Shown here: in pieces, positions 16,860 through 24,684 of the stretch
Layout: each line of letters opens with the position of its first letter
Numbering within the stretch: position 1 is the stretch's first letter
Assembly (NCBI GenBank): GCA_028694105.1
Contig: JAQUUC010000004.1
Location: forward strand, 51,090-115,089
Direction: 5' to 3'
DNA from: Hespellia sp.
GTDB lineage: Bacteria; Bacillota; Clostridia; Lachnospirales; Lachnospiraceae
DNA length: 64,000 bases
Translations under genes and position numbers: made by a program
Notes under the pieces: generated by a model
Seen by the model: only the letters and a program-made list of their open reading frames with translations
What the model was told of the DNA's origin: nothing
Database searches by the model: none

Positions 16860-16910
16860 GTTGAAATCTGCTCCCGACGATAATTAAAAAATTAAAAGCG
16901 GGGTAAAAAA

Positions 16911-18299
16911 ATGACAAAAATGGAATTGAATTATGCAGAGAAGATATTACAGCTTGTAAGAGAGACGGATGCGCTCTCTGAACTGAAAAATCATCTGGAA
17001 GATTATCATGCGAAGGATATTGCTTCTGCGTTGGAGTTATTCACAGATGAAGACCGCAAAAACGTGTTTTATGCACTGAGTAATGAACAATTGGCGGAGA
17101 TTCTGCCATTTGCCAAGGATGCTTCCGAATATATCGATGAGATTGGAATCAGCAGATTTTCGAACATCATCAGCCGCATGGATGCGGATGAAGCGATTGA
17201 TGTATTGGAAGATATTGATGAAGTAACGAAGAAGAGTATTGCGGAAAAGCTGCACTTTAAGACGAGAAATGATATCCGGCTGATTAAGTCGTTCGGTGAA
17301 GATCTGATCGGTAGTCAGATGACAACCAATTTTATCAGAATCAAGCAGGGCCTGACAGTGAAACAAGCGACAAAGAGCATGATTGAGCAGGCAAAGAAGA
17401 ATGACAATCTGAACACGATTTATGTGGTGGATGATAAGAATCATTTTGTCGGTGCAATGGATTTAAAGGATTTGATTGTTGCCCGTGAGAATGATGATCT
17501 GAATGCTCTGATTGTGACCTCTTATCCTTATGTATATGCAACGGAAGAGATTGAACAGTGCGTGGATGAGATTCGGGATTATGAGGAGGATTCGATTCCT
17601 GTATTAAATGCGGAAAAAGAAATTGTCGGCGTTATCACAGCTACAGATATCATTGAGATGGTCGATGATGAGATGGGAGAGGATTACGCGAAGCTGGCCG
17701 GTTTGACAGAGGCCTCCGATCTGAATGAAAATGTCGGTGAAGGTATGAAAAAGCGAATGCCATGGCTGGTATTATTATTGTTTCTTGGAATGCTGGTATC
17801 TTCGGTTGTCGGTCTGTTTGAAAATGTAGTATCGCAGATTGCATTGATTGTATGTTTCCAGTCGTTGATTCTGGATATGTCGGGAAATGTCGGAACACAA
17901 TCGCTTGCCGTAACCATCCGTGTTCTGATGGACGAGAATGTTTCCTTCAAAGAAAAGGTGGAATTCACGATGAAAGAACTTCGAATCGGAACCTGCAACG
18001 GGCTGCTGCTTGGAAGTATGGCATTTCTCTTCATCGGTCTTTATATCATGTTTTTCAAAGGTAAGGGCGTAATGTATGCATTTACGATTTCAGGCTGCGT
18101 TGGAGTTTCACTTCTGGTTGCGATGATGATTTCCAGTCTCGTTGGCGTACTGACACCGATGTTCTTTCACAAGATTAAAGTCGATCCGGCAGTTGCCTCC
18201 GGACCACTGATCACGACGGTGAACGATCTGGTGGCAGTTGTAACCTACTACGGTTTATCGTGGATATTGTTGATTAATATATTTGGGATTCATAATTAG
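16911..18299 (+). CDS. mgtE: MgtE-type magnesium transporter
   Basis: A 462-residue MgtE channel for Mg2+. The order is family-typical: an N-terminal superhelical domain (about 10-130; HAKDIASALELFTDED), two CBS domains (about 137-255; motifs YVVDDKNHFVGAMDLKDLI and ILNAEKEI-like VLNAEKEIVGVITATDIIEM), a connecting helix, and five C-terminal membrane helices with the pore motif SGNVGTQSLAVTIR. In characterised homologues the cytoplasmic domains close the pore when Mg2+ is high. AGCGGGG precedes ATG 16911. It is probably controlled by the leader described above, and is monocistronic, with its own terminator. Confidence 0.96.
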   Translation: MTKMELNYAEKILQLVRETDALSELKNHLEDYHAKDIASALELFTDEDRKNVFYALSNEQLAEILPFAKDASEYIDEIGISRFSNIISRMDADEAIDVLEDIDEVTKKSIAEKLHFKTRNDIRLIKSFGEDLIGSQMTTNFIRIKQGLTVKQATKSMIEQAKKNDNLNTIYVVDDKNHFVGAMDLKDLIVARENDDLNALIVTSYPYVYATEEIEQCVDEIRDYEEDSIPVLNAEKEIVGVITATDIIEMVDDEMGEDYAKLAGLTEASDLNENVGEGMKKRMPWLVLLLFLGMLVSSVVGLFENVVSQIALIVCFQSLILDMSGNVGTQSLAVTIRVLMDENVSFKEKVEFTMKELRIGTCNGLLLGSMAFLFIGLYIMFFKGKGVMYAFTISGCVGVSLLVAMMISSLVGVLTPMFFHKIKVDPAVASGPLITTVNDLVAVVTYYGLSWILLINIFGIHN

Positions 18300-18300
18300 A

Positions 18301-18346
18301 AAAAGGATGGGAATGATTTAATTAAGAATCGTTCCCATCCTTTTTC
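18301..18346. terminator. Bidirectional terminator between mgtE and deoC
   Basis: GGATGGGAATGATT (18306-18319) pairs with AATCGTTCCCATCC (18328-18341); A-run on the left and T-run on the right allow termination in both directions between the convergent genes. Confidence 0.9.
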
Positions 18347-18357
18347 ACAACCTTCTG

Positions 18358-19011
18358 CTATTTTTGCGCTTTCAGAATCTTGATGAGTCGGCTGGTTCCC
18401 AGTCTGTCCGCGCCGAGGGCGATAAATTTTTCTGCATCAGAAAAGGAGCTTATACCTCCGGCAGCTTTGATCTTTACATTTGGTCCGACATGCTTTGCGA
18501 ACAGTTCAATGTCTTCAAAAGTAGCACCGCCCGTCGAGAATCCGGTGGAGGTTTTGATGAAGTCGGCACCTGATTCGGTCACAATCTCACACATCTTGAT
18601 TTTTTCTGCTTCTGTCAAAAGACAGGTTTCAATAATCACCTTCAGAATCTTATCGCCACAGACTGTCTTTAAGGATTTAATTTCGCTTAATACAAGGTCG
18701 TACTTTTTGGCGTGCAGATCACCGATATTGATGACCATGTCAATCTCATCCGCTCCGTTTTCCAGAGCTTCCTCCGCCTCGAATTCTTTACATGCGGTGG
18801 TATGGTTACCATTTGGAAATCCGATAACGGTACAGACAGCCATCCTGTCACCGACATATTGCTTCGCCTGTTTTACAAAACACGGAGGAATACATACAGA
18901 GGCAGCAGAGTATGTAACTGCGTCATCACAGATGACCTGAATCTCCTCCCATGTAGCTTGCTGGAGCAGCAGTGTATGATCCACTTTACTGAGTATTTCA
19001 TTTGTATTCAT
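18358..19011 (-). CDS. deoC: Deoxyribose-phosphate aldolase
   Basis: A 217-residue class I aldolase splitting 2-deoxyribose 5-phosphate into acetaldehyde and glyceraldehyde 3-phosphate. Catalytic sites are visible: DHTLLLQ near the start, the Lys in [12 protein letters not shown], and the Schiff-base Lys in FIKTSTGF; the phosphate site is [17 protein letters not shown]. It is encoded on the minus strand, 33 bp after the tail-anchored unknown protein, so they may share a transcript. No deoA, deoB or cdd is beside it; a nucleoside phosphorylase lies 16 kb away in another operon. Confidence 0.96.
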   Translation of the reverse strand: MNTNEILSKVDHTLLLQQATWEEIQVICDDAVTYSAASVCIPPCFVKQAKQYVGDRMAVCTVIGFPNGNHTTACKEFEAEEALENGADEIDMVINIGDLHAKKYDLVLSEIKSLKTVCGDKILKVIIETCLLTEAEKIKMCEIVTESGADFIKTSTGFSTGGATFEDIELFAKHVGPNVKIKAAGGISSFSDAEKFIALGADRLGTSRLIKILKAQK

Positions 19012-19044
19012 GATAAGCCCTCTCTTCTTTTAACATATAATGTA

Positions 19045-19791
19045 TCAAGTATACCAGCAAACAGCCACACTAAGCAAGGCAATCACGATAATACCAGCGA
19101 GAGATCCACCGAGCAGTTTCATACGGCTCTTTTTACTGTCCTCGCGATAGGAAGCCGTATCTTCCAAAAACTGCAGTGTATTCTGGTCTGCGCGCCGCAT
19201 CTGAATTCCCTTTTTCCCAGAGGGATATGCATATTTGGAAATGCGTTTTTTGAGCAGACTTGCAACCGTTTCTTCGGCGGAATTGCGGGCATTGATATGA
19301 TATCCCGCCTGATCAAGGGCGAGAATCTGCTCCTTCGCGTCTTTACCGATGGAAGCCTGATACAGTGTCTCAACAATCGCATCCTCGCTTGGGGATGTCT
19401 TTTTCATCAGTAACCGGCAAAGCTTTGTATTTCCAACGATGCGGGCCAGAGTGAAAATGCGTTCGCAGACCTGCTCGTCTGAAAAATCAAATTTCTTTTC
19501 GTACTTATCTAAGACCTCCGATACGAAATCATTGTTTAGGCGATTGTTTAAATCAATTTCAAACATATCTGCGGTAAAAAAGTCGAGTTGTCCTGCAAGT
19601 AAATGAATCAGGCGCATATCACGCAGCAATATCATCTGCTGGATTACTGATGTTCGCTCCTCTTGCGAAATCAGATTCAAAGCATCTTTTTTTAACAGGT
19701 AACAAACCCCGTCACGGTCGTATTTGCGGATGCATCCCTTAAGAGATTCAGCAGTTATATCATATTCTTTTGTCATTTTTTTGTCTTTCAT
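19045..19791 (-). CDS. Unknown helical protein with C-terminal membrane anchor
   Basis: A 248-residue protein I do not recognise. The first about 200 residues are predicted helical with paired short helices reminiscent of ankyrin/HEAT-like solenoids (for example LIHLLAGQLDFFTADMFEID and LARIVGNTKLCRLLMKK), then a basic stretch, and one membrane helix at the extreme C terminus (GGSLAGIIVIALLSVAVCWY). There is no signal peptide, so it is probably a tail-anchored cytoplasmic protein. The start ATG at 19791 has AGGAGGAG upstream on the minus strand. It lies between a YczE-like protein and deoC. Confidence 0.75.
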   Translation of the reverse strand: MKDKKMTKEYDITAESLKGCIRKYDRDGVCYLLKKDALNLISQEERTSVIQQMILLRDMRLIHLLAGQLDFFTADMFEIDLNNRLNNDFVSEVLDKYEKKFDFSDEQVCERIFTLARIVGNTKLCRLLMKKTSPSEDAIVETLYQASIGKDAKEQILALDQAGYHINARNSAEETVASLLKKRISKYAYPSGKKGIQMRRADQNTLQFLEDTASYREDSKKSRMKLLGGSLAGIIVIALLSVAVCWYT

Positions 19792-19923
19792 ATTTTATAC
19801 TCCTCCTGTATATCTGTTTTTTGCATCTTGCTTATTATAGGAAAAGCATGTGAAGAAAAGGTGAAAATCAGAAAAAATTATGCTATGATAAATATATATT
19901 TTTACGTGAGAGAGATATTACAC

Positions 19924-20583
19924 TTACTGAAGTCTGGTGTGGAGAATGCCGTCAATGAGTTTTTTGTTGACCGGAAGAAAGATTCCCGCAACCGGGCCCA
20001 CGACAAATGCGCAGATAATCGTTCCGATTCCGAAGGAGCCGCCCAAAAGAAAACCGATCAGAACAAAGGAAAAATCAGTACAGATACGGACGATACTGAA
20101 TTTTTTTTGCAGTTTGTCACTGAGAACGACGGCAACAAGATCGTTTGGACCGGTTCCGGCACCGGACTGGATAACAATGGTCATACCATATGCCAGAATC
20201 GCGCATCCGAGTGCAAGGACGATGATTTTGCCGGGCAGTGCGTAATTCTCAAAGTGAAGTCCACGCAAAAGAGCGGTGAATATATCGATGATCGGACCGC
20301 CGCAGATCATACAGAGCAGCGTCCCAATTTTGACATAACTGCGGTCCACAATCAAAAGAACGATGATAATCAGAAAACAGATGGAAATATGTACGCGTCC
20401 GTGTGTCAGGAAAGACCAGTGTGTGATTTGGGAAAGTGTCCGGAATAAGCCCTGAACTAATACGTTAAAGGGATCGGCACCGAGATTGGCCAGCAGGAAA
20501 AAAGTCACACCAAAGTGTGCGATGGTAAGGCCTGCAAGTAGGATGATAAGACGTGCGAGCGTTTCTTTGACAGATCGTTTCAT
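19924..20583 (-). CDS. YczE/YyaS-like integral membrane protein
   Basis: A 219-residue polytopic membrane protein with about five hydrophobic helices. The conserved family segment is VTFFLLANLGADPFNVLVQG in the first helix pair, matching the LGxxPxxxLxxGL style of YczE/YitT-like proteins; the later SGAGTGPNDLVAVVLSDKL repeats that pattern. Function is not established (B. subtilis YczE influences a peptide synthetase; transport is often assumed). I chose the start at 20583 because GGAGGATTCTAC directly precedes that ATG on the minus strand; the longer frame runs through the promoter. Confidence 0.8.
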   Translation of the reverse strand: MKRSVKETLARLIILLAGLTIAHFGVTFFLLANLGADPFNVLVQGLFRTLSQITHWSFLTHGRVHISICFLIIIVLLIVDRSYVKIGTLLCMICGGPIIDIFTALLRGLHFENYALPGKIIVLALGCAILAYGMTIVIQSGAGTGPNDLVAVVLSDKLQKKFSIVRICTDFSFVLIGFLLGGSFGIGTIICAFVVGPVAGIFLPVNKKLIDGILHTRLQ

Positions 20584-20652
20584 GTAGAATCCTCCGTGTG
20601 AAAATAATCGGAAATGAGATGTCTGGATGCATTTCCGTAAAATAGTAATATC

Positions 20653-20681
20653 ATTATACGAAAATAACCAGAGGGTTGCAA
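20653..20681 (-). promoter_or_regulatory. Minus-strand promoter for the YczE-like gene
   Basis: Read on the minus strand: TTGCAA (20681-20676), 17-base spacer, TATAAT (20658-20653). Confidence 0.65.
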
Positions 20682-20729
20682 CTGAATTAAAATACAAGCG
20701 GCAAAAAACAGAATCAGGAGGAGACAGAA

Positions 20730-20960
20730 ATGAGAGAAATGCAATTTAAGGTAGAGCAGCAGGATGTGCTGCAGGAAGGGGAGATGGTGAAGGTGATCGA
20801 AAGCAAATTACCGTCATCCTATTATTATACGATTGAGCATGCGCTTGGAATGAGTGGAAATTATAAAACGCTGGAACGCTTGAAAACATTTGAAGGAAAA
20901 GTAATTAAAGTAGAGAAAACGCCCAGAGGTCAATATGCTACACTGGAATTTAATGAATAA
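20730..20960 (+). CDS. Small conserved-looking protein, unknown function
   Basis: A 76-residue soluble protein beginning MREMQFKVEQQDVLQEGEMV, with AGGAGGAGAC just before ATG 20730. It contains alternating hydrophobic/charged beta-like stretches (EGEMVKVIESKLPSSYYYTI, EGKVIKVEKTPRGQYATLEF) and no cysteine or membrane segment. The VKxVE..PRG..V.L.F ending looks like a small beta-barrel or OB/SH3-like fold, but I do not recognise the family. It stands alone between the minus-strand genes and the AT-rich ABC island. Confidence 0.7.
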   Translation: MREMQFKVEQQDVLQEGEMVKVIESKLPSSYYYTIEHALGMSGNYKTLERLKTFEGKVIKVEKTPRGQYATLEFNE

Positions 20961-20985
20961 TTAATATATCGGGGGGAAGGATGCT

Positions 20986-21090
20986 ATGTATTATATTGCA
21001 ATTTGCGATGACGATCATAAATATGTGGAGTATTTAGAACGAATAAGGAAACCAAACAATACCCCAGTGGTCTCTGCTATCAGAAATTAA
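20986..21090 (+). pseudogene. Truncated LytTR/AgrA-type response regulator (N-terminal remnant)
   Basis: A frame starting MYYIAICDDDHKYVEYLERI, behind GGGGGGAAGG, matches the first strand and acidic pocket (C-D-D-D) of LytTR-type receiver domains. After about 20 residues the match stops and the frame ends at TAA 21088-21090, 34 codons long. The rest of the receiver and the DNA-binding domain are missing. Because a BceAB-like transporter follows at once, and such transporters usually sit beside a two-component system, this looks like a deletion remnant of that regulator. A sensor kinase is also absent. Confidence 0.7.
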
Positions 21091-21138
21091 GGTTTCATTA
21101 TACCAATACACAAGAACGATCAGGAGTGAAACAAAAGT

Positions 21139-22941
21139 ATGAATAAAATATGTAAGTCTAAAATAGTGCACGTATTACGGGATTTAAGAGAAAATATGTG
21201 TGTGTTCATAAGTTTTATTTTGGCAATTTTCCCTTTAAGCTTTGTGTTAAATAGTTATTTGCTGGCAGCAAGAAATATGGATGAAAATAGAGGGTCAGAG
21301 AATATAGAAACTGTTTTTTTATATGTGCTAATTTTTTTGCTTATTGGTTTAATGCTTATTCTTATATATATATTAAATAGTTATATTAAAATAAAAGCAC
21401 CTAAATATTCACTTTTATTTATATTGGGGATTAAAAAGAAAGAGTTTTGGAAGATATTGTTTAAAGATTATTTTGCTACTTCATTACTAATGGGAACAGT
21501 AAGCGCAATAACTATTAATTTTGTGAGCTTTTGCATGGCTAGTATTATGTGGAATAGGAGTAATGAGATTGTATTAGCACATATATGGAAAATCTATTTT
21601 ATAGGTACAGGCATTGTTTGTTTCATACTTGTTTTACTCATTTTTGTGACGGCTGGTATTGTGTTCTATTATAGTCTTGATAAAAAAATGATAGATTTTT
21701 GGGAGAATATAAATAAGAATATAATCTTTGAATATGAAAATAAATTATTGTATTATATAAAACCAATTATCGGTATTATTGCAGAGATTGCGGTGCTTGT
21801 ATTTTGTCTAAATTATAAGACTATATATTATGCAGCTATATTACAAGTGATTTCTTTTTATTTTATTGTTAGTTCAACTGAGTGTTTAAGATGGATTTCT
21901 CGAAGTAATCGTAAAGACAATTATAAAAATATTATTTCATCTCATGCGTTAATGTATCAATATAAATTAAATTCAAAGCTTATCGTTGTTATATATTTAT
22001 TGAGTTTTATAGTTACATTTGTGATTGGTGGTTTTATTCTATCTGATTTGTCAGGAAACACAAATAAAAATTATTATGTGAAATATCCATATGAATATGT
22101 TGTGTATGGAGAACGCGCACTTAATGATAATCAAGAATCATATCCCTTTTTTCAAGGAAAAACAGAAGAAGGAAAAATAGTTGCGATTTTTTCTGTATCA
22201 TCTTATGAAAAAATTACTCGAAAAAAATTTTTTATATCTGAAAAAGAATTGCTATATATTTCGCAGCTTGAACCGGAAGAGTTTAAACCATTAGCGGACA
22301 AGCAAGAATTAAAAATATTTTTTGATAAAGAAGAAGAGAATTATATTGTAAAAGATAGTTCGTGGGAGATTCTATTTGGAGAGAATATTTCTTCAGAGTT
22401 AGAAAATATTTTGATTATTAATGATACCGAATTTGAAAGCAAAGCTACTAAAATAAAAAATCTTTGGTTTGGAAATGTTAATAAGTATAAACAAGGAAAA
22501 TTGCTGCATGTATGGAACAGAACAGAAGCAGTGAAAAAAGAGAAAGATGAGAGTAGCTATTTGAGTAGCTTAATGTATATAATAGGGGCGTTTTTGATAT
22601 TAGAAGGACAAGGAATCGTTTTAATGAAGCAACTAGTAAATCATTTTACCACGAAAAGAAAATATGAATTGTTATATATATTGGGTATTACTAAAAAAGA
22701 CAAAAAAAAATATTTTTTTGCTGAAATTAGAAAAATTGCATTTTTACCGACAGTGTTAGGGAGTGTTACGGGTGCTTTGCTATTAGAGATAAATTATTTC
22801 TATCAGGAAGGTTTAAGAGGAGAGGTATTTATTTTCTATACATTGTTATGTGTTGCGCTGTTGTTAATGCAATATGGTGGCTATTATTGTATTACGTTGT
22901 TAATGATGAAATTGTATAAGCATGATCTAGGACTAGTTTAA
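21139..22941 (+). CDS. BceB-like ABC transporter permease (FtsX-type)
   Basis: A 600-residue permease with about ten membrane helices: one near residue 22-42, several between 50 and 310, and a final FtsX-like set between 480 and 595. A large extracytoplasmic segment lies between (about 300-475), as in BceB-type peptide-antibiotic resistance/detoxification permeases. KYSLLFILGIKKKEFWKILF and KRKYELLYILGITKKDKKKY are the two repeated cytosolic loops seen before FtsX domains. The gene is very AT-rich compared with its surroundings. The ATPase gene follows 18 bp later. Likely role: export or target protection against antimicrobial peptides. Confidence 0.82.
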   Translation: MNKICKSKIVHVLRDLRENMCVFISFILAIFPLSFVLNSYLLAARNMDENRGSENIETVFLYVLIFLLIGLMLILIYILNSYIKIKAPKYSLLFILGIKKKEFWKILFKDYFATSLLMGTVSAITINFVSFCMASIMWNRSNEIVLAHIWKIYFIGTGIVCFILVLLIFVTAGIVFYYSLDKKMIDFWENINKNIIFEYENKLLYYIKPIIGIIAEIAVLVFCLNYKTIYYAAILQVISFYFIVSSTECLRWISRSNRKDNYKNIISSHALMYQYKLNSKLIVVIYLLSFIVTFVIGGFILSDLSGNTNKNYYVKYPYEYVVYGERALNDNQESYPFFQGKTEEGKIVAIFSVSSYEKITRKKFFISEKELLYISQLEPEEFKPLADKQELKIFFDKEEENYIVKDSSWEILFGENISSELENILIINDTEFESKATKIKNLWFGNVNKYKQGKLLHVWNRTEAVKKEKDESSYLSSLMYIIGAFLILEGQGIVLMKQLVNHFTTKRKYELLYILGITKKDKKKYFFAEIRKIAFLPTVLGSVTGALLLEINYFYQEGLRGEVFIFYTLLCVALLLMQYGGYYCITLLMMKLYKHDLGLV

Positions 22942-22959
22942 ATGTATGGAGGTTTTTAC

Positions 22960-23625
22960 ATGGAATTGTATACTGTTAGTGAATTAAGTAAGTGTTACGA
23001 AAATTGGAATATTCGGTTGCGTAAAAAAAACGAAACATATGTAATAAAAAATTTAAATCTTACAATAAATGAAAACGAATTTATTTGTATTATAGGAAAA
23101 TCTGGAGTTGGAAAAACAACTTTATTAAAAATGTTAGGCGGAATTGAAAAACCCTCGGGGGGTGGAGTCTTTTATAGAAATATGGAATTGTATAAATGCT
23201 CAGAAGTGAAGATGGAAGAGTATCGTAGAAAAGAGATAGGATTCATCTTTCAAGATTATAAATTGTTAGATGAGATAACTGTTCGGGAAAATATACTAAT
23301 TCCACAAATTCTTGATGGGGCTAAAAGAGAAGTTGCTGAAAACAAAATGGATAACCTAGTAAAATTACTTGGTATAAAAGAGAAAAAATTTTTTTATCCA
23401 TATGAACTATCGGGTGGGGAAAAGCAACGAGTTGCAATTTGCAGAGCTCTAATTAATAATCCCAATGTAATACTAGCCGATGAGCCAACGGGGAATTTAG
23501 ATTCCTACAACACAGAATTAATTTTAAAGATTTTAATCCAGATAAAAAAAAGGAAAAAGACAATTATTTTGGTGACACATGATAAAGAGATTTGTAAGTA
23601 TGCAGATAGAGTTATTTATTTGTAA
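22960..23625 (+). CDS. BceA-like ABC transporter ATPase
   Basis: A 221-residue ATPase. Walker A is GKSGVGKTTLLK (about residue 47), the Q-loop is FIFQDYKLLDE, the signature is LSGGEKQRVAICRAL, Walker B is VILADEPTGNLDS, and the H-loop is VTHDKEI. This is the MacB/LolD/BceA subgroup that pairs with FtsX-type permeases, here the gene just upstream. Start ATG 22960 is placed by TGGAGG at 22947-22952; the ATG at 22942 precedes that ribosome site. The base composition is as AT-rich as the permease, so the pair was likely acquired together. Confidence 0.9.
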   Translation: MELYTVSELSKCYENWNIRLRKKNETYVIKNLNLTINENEFICIIGKSGVGKTTLLKMLGGIEKPSGGGVFYRNMELYKCSEVKMEEYRRKEIGFIFQDYKLLDEITVRENILIPQILDGAKREVAENKMDNLVKLLGIKEKKFFYPYELSGGEKQRVAICRALINNPNVILADEPTGNLDSYNTELILKILIQIKKRKKTIILVTHDKEICKYADRVIYL

Positions 23626-23638
23626 GCTGATAATAAAA

Positions 23639-24487
23639 TCAGATATATTTTTTCTGAAATTCTCGCGGTGAAACCTGATAATATTTTTTAAATGCATGAA
23701 CAAAGTATTCCACGGAAGAATATCCCGTTTTTTCAGCGATGTCAGAAAGCGTAAAAGATTTATTATTCAAGAAAACAGCAGCTGCAGACATACGTGCATC
23801 CGTTCTTTTTTGAAGAAAGGTCTTCTGATAGTAGTTTTTTAAAAATCGTTCTGTCTGACGAGTGCTTAGGCTCAAATAGCAGGATAGTTTGACAAGTGTA
23901 AGATCCCTGTATTCATATAAAAATGATTTTTCAACGATAAAAGCTTTAGAGTCCGATAGATTTACAGATTCAAAGTGTTTATCTGATTTTGACGGGGTAT
24001 GTTCATAGTTACGTATGGCCATAACGATATATAGCTGAAGGAGAGCACGTACTCGAATCATATAGCCGCTCTTTTTGGTTTGGAGATCCCTAAATAGCGA
24101 CTTCAGGATAAGATGCATATCGTATATATCTTGTCCTATCCAAGTGGTGGTATTTTTAAATAAATCTAAATAGGCCGTACTTGTCCCTTGTTTGTTTAGT
24201 TTGAAATAAATACTGTATTCAACCATTGGATCTGCAGGGTAAGGAATTTGCTCATGCTCTACATAGGGGCCAGTAACATAAAAGGTATTAGGTGAAATAT
24301 CATATGAAATGCCGTCAATTTTAACAATACCGTATCCCTGTGAGACATAATGAAGTTCATAACTGTTATTTCCATGGCAATGCTTGGGAATAGGGGATAA
24401 AAAACGTTCAAGTGCCATGTTTAATACAAAAAATGAAGTGTTTTCAACGGTAAATTGTATATTTAAATCATTGAATAAAATGTTCAT
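23639..24487 (-). CDS. AraC-family transcriptional regulator of the GH95 locus
   Basis: A 282-residue AraC/XylS regulator. The N-terminal cupin-like sensor (about 1-150) contains PKHCHGNNSYELHYVSQGYG, and the C-terminal double helix-turn-helix (about 185-282) ends in the hallmark DIAEKTGYSSVEYFVHAFKK followed by YYQVSPREF. It is divergent from the first GH95 gene; a 19-bp inverted-repeat element lies exactly between the two promoters and is copied before the second GH95 gene. The natural inference is that this protein binds it and activates both fucosidase genes in response to a sugar. I use ATG 24487, preceded by AGG at proper distance, not ATG 24499. Confidence 0.88.
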   Translation of the reverse strand: MNILFNDLNIQFTVENTSFFVLNMALERFLSPIPKHCHGNNSYELHYVSQGYGIVKIDGISYDISPNTFYVTGPYVEHEQIPYPADPMVEYSIYFKLNKQGTSTAYLDLFKNTTTWIGQDIYDMHLILKSLFRDLQTKKSGYMIRVRALLQLYIVMAIRNYEHTPSKSDKHFESVNLSDSKAFIVEKSFLYEYRDLTLVKLSCYLSLSTRQTERFLKNYYQKTFLQKRTDARMSAAAVFLNNKSFTLSDIAEKTGYSSVEYFVHAFKKYYQVSPREFQKKYI

Positions 24488-24513
24488 TTTAGACCTCATC
24501 AGCTTTTTTTTTC

Positions 24514-24542
24514 AGTGTACCCTATATGTTCATTGAAGTCAA
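24514..24542 (-). promoter_or_regulatory. Minus-strand promoter of the AraC-type regulator
   Basis: Read on the minus strand: TTGACT (24542-24537), 17-base spacer, TACACT (24519-24514). The -35 box lies 6 bp from the operator arm at 24549, so binding there could also autoregulate. Confidence 0.7.
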
Positions 24543-24548
24543 TCTGGT

Positions 24549-24599
24549 ATTCGGGTCTATGCGACATGTCAGCAGATTTGATGTCGCATAAACTCGAAT
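24549..24599. promoter_or_regulatory. Operator, copy 1: 19-bp inverted-repeat arms
   Basis: Arm ATTCGGGTCTATGCGACAT (24549-24567), 13-base spacer, arm ATGTCGCATAAACTCGAAT (24581-24599). The arms are near-perfect reverse complements. The right arm ends 18 bases before TATAAT (24618-24623), covering the place where a -35 box should be. It sits between the divergent AraC and GH95 promoters. Confidence 0.85.
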
Positions 24600-24617
24600 G
24601 GTGGATTTTGTTTTTGT

Positions 24618-24623
24618 TATAAT
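24618..24623 (+). promoter_or_regulatory. -10 element of GH95 gene 1 (no -35 box)
   Basis: TATAAT without a recognisable -35 hexamer 17 bp upstream; the operator's right arm occupies that place, which suggests an activator-dependent promoter. Confidence 0.65.
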
Positions 24624-24684
24624 AATTAGAAGGACAGATTCAGAATAAAATATAATTTAACAGCAAGAGGAGAAGAGGTTGAAA

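Larger units (their letters stand above)
16590..16860 (+). promoter_or_regulatory. Structured leader with terminator/antiterminator upstream of mgtE (riboswitch or leader-peptide attenuator candidate)
   Basis: The 384-bp space before mgtE holds a promoter, a strong intrinsic terminator (16835-16859) and a segment GGAGCGAT (16692-16699) perfectly complementary to the 5' arm of that terminator (ATCGCTCC, 16835-16842). This is the layout of a transcription-attenuation switch. mgtE in Firmicutes is often under an M-box magnesium riboswitch, but I do not find the M-box conserved blocks beyond a short GGTGAGG. Two short frames also lie here (16661-16777 and 16674-16826), the first behind GGTGAGGTGA, so a leader-peptide mechanism is also possible. 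The class is unresolved. Confidence 0.6.

Noticed and set aside
18380..18940. Long plus-strand open frame (186 codons) opposite deoC
   Set aside because: It is antisense to a well-conserved deoC with all catalytic motifs; no ribosome site or family pattern was seen.
19828..20448. Plus-strand frame opposite the YczE-like gene
   Set aside because: It reads as a hydrophilic low-complexity shadow of a membrane-protein gene; the minus frame has the promoter, ribosome site and family pattern.
23627..23642. Terminator between the ABC ATPase and the AraC gene
   Set aside because: The stem is only 5 bp (CTGAT/ATCAG) and overlaps the AraC stop region, so support is too weak to list it.
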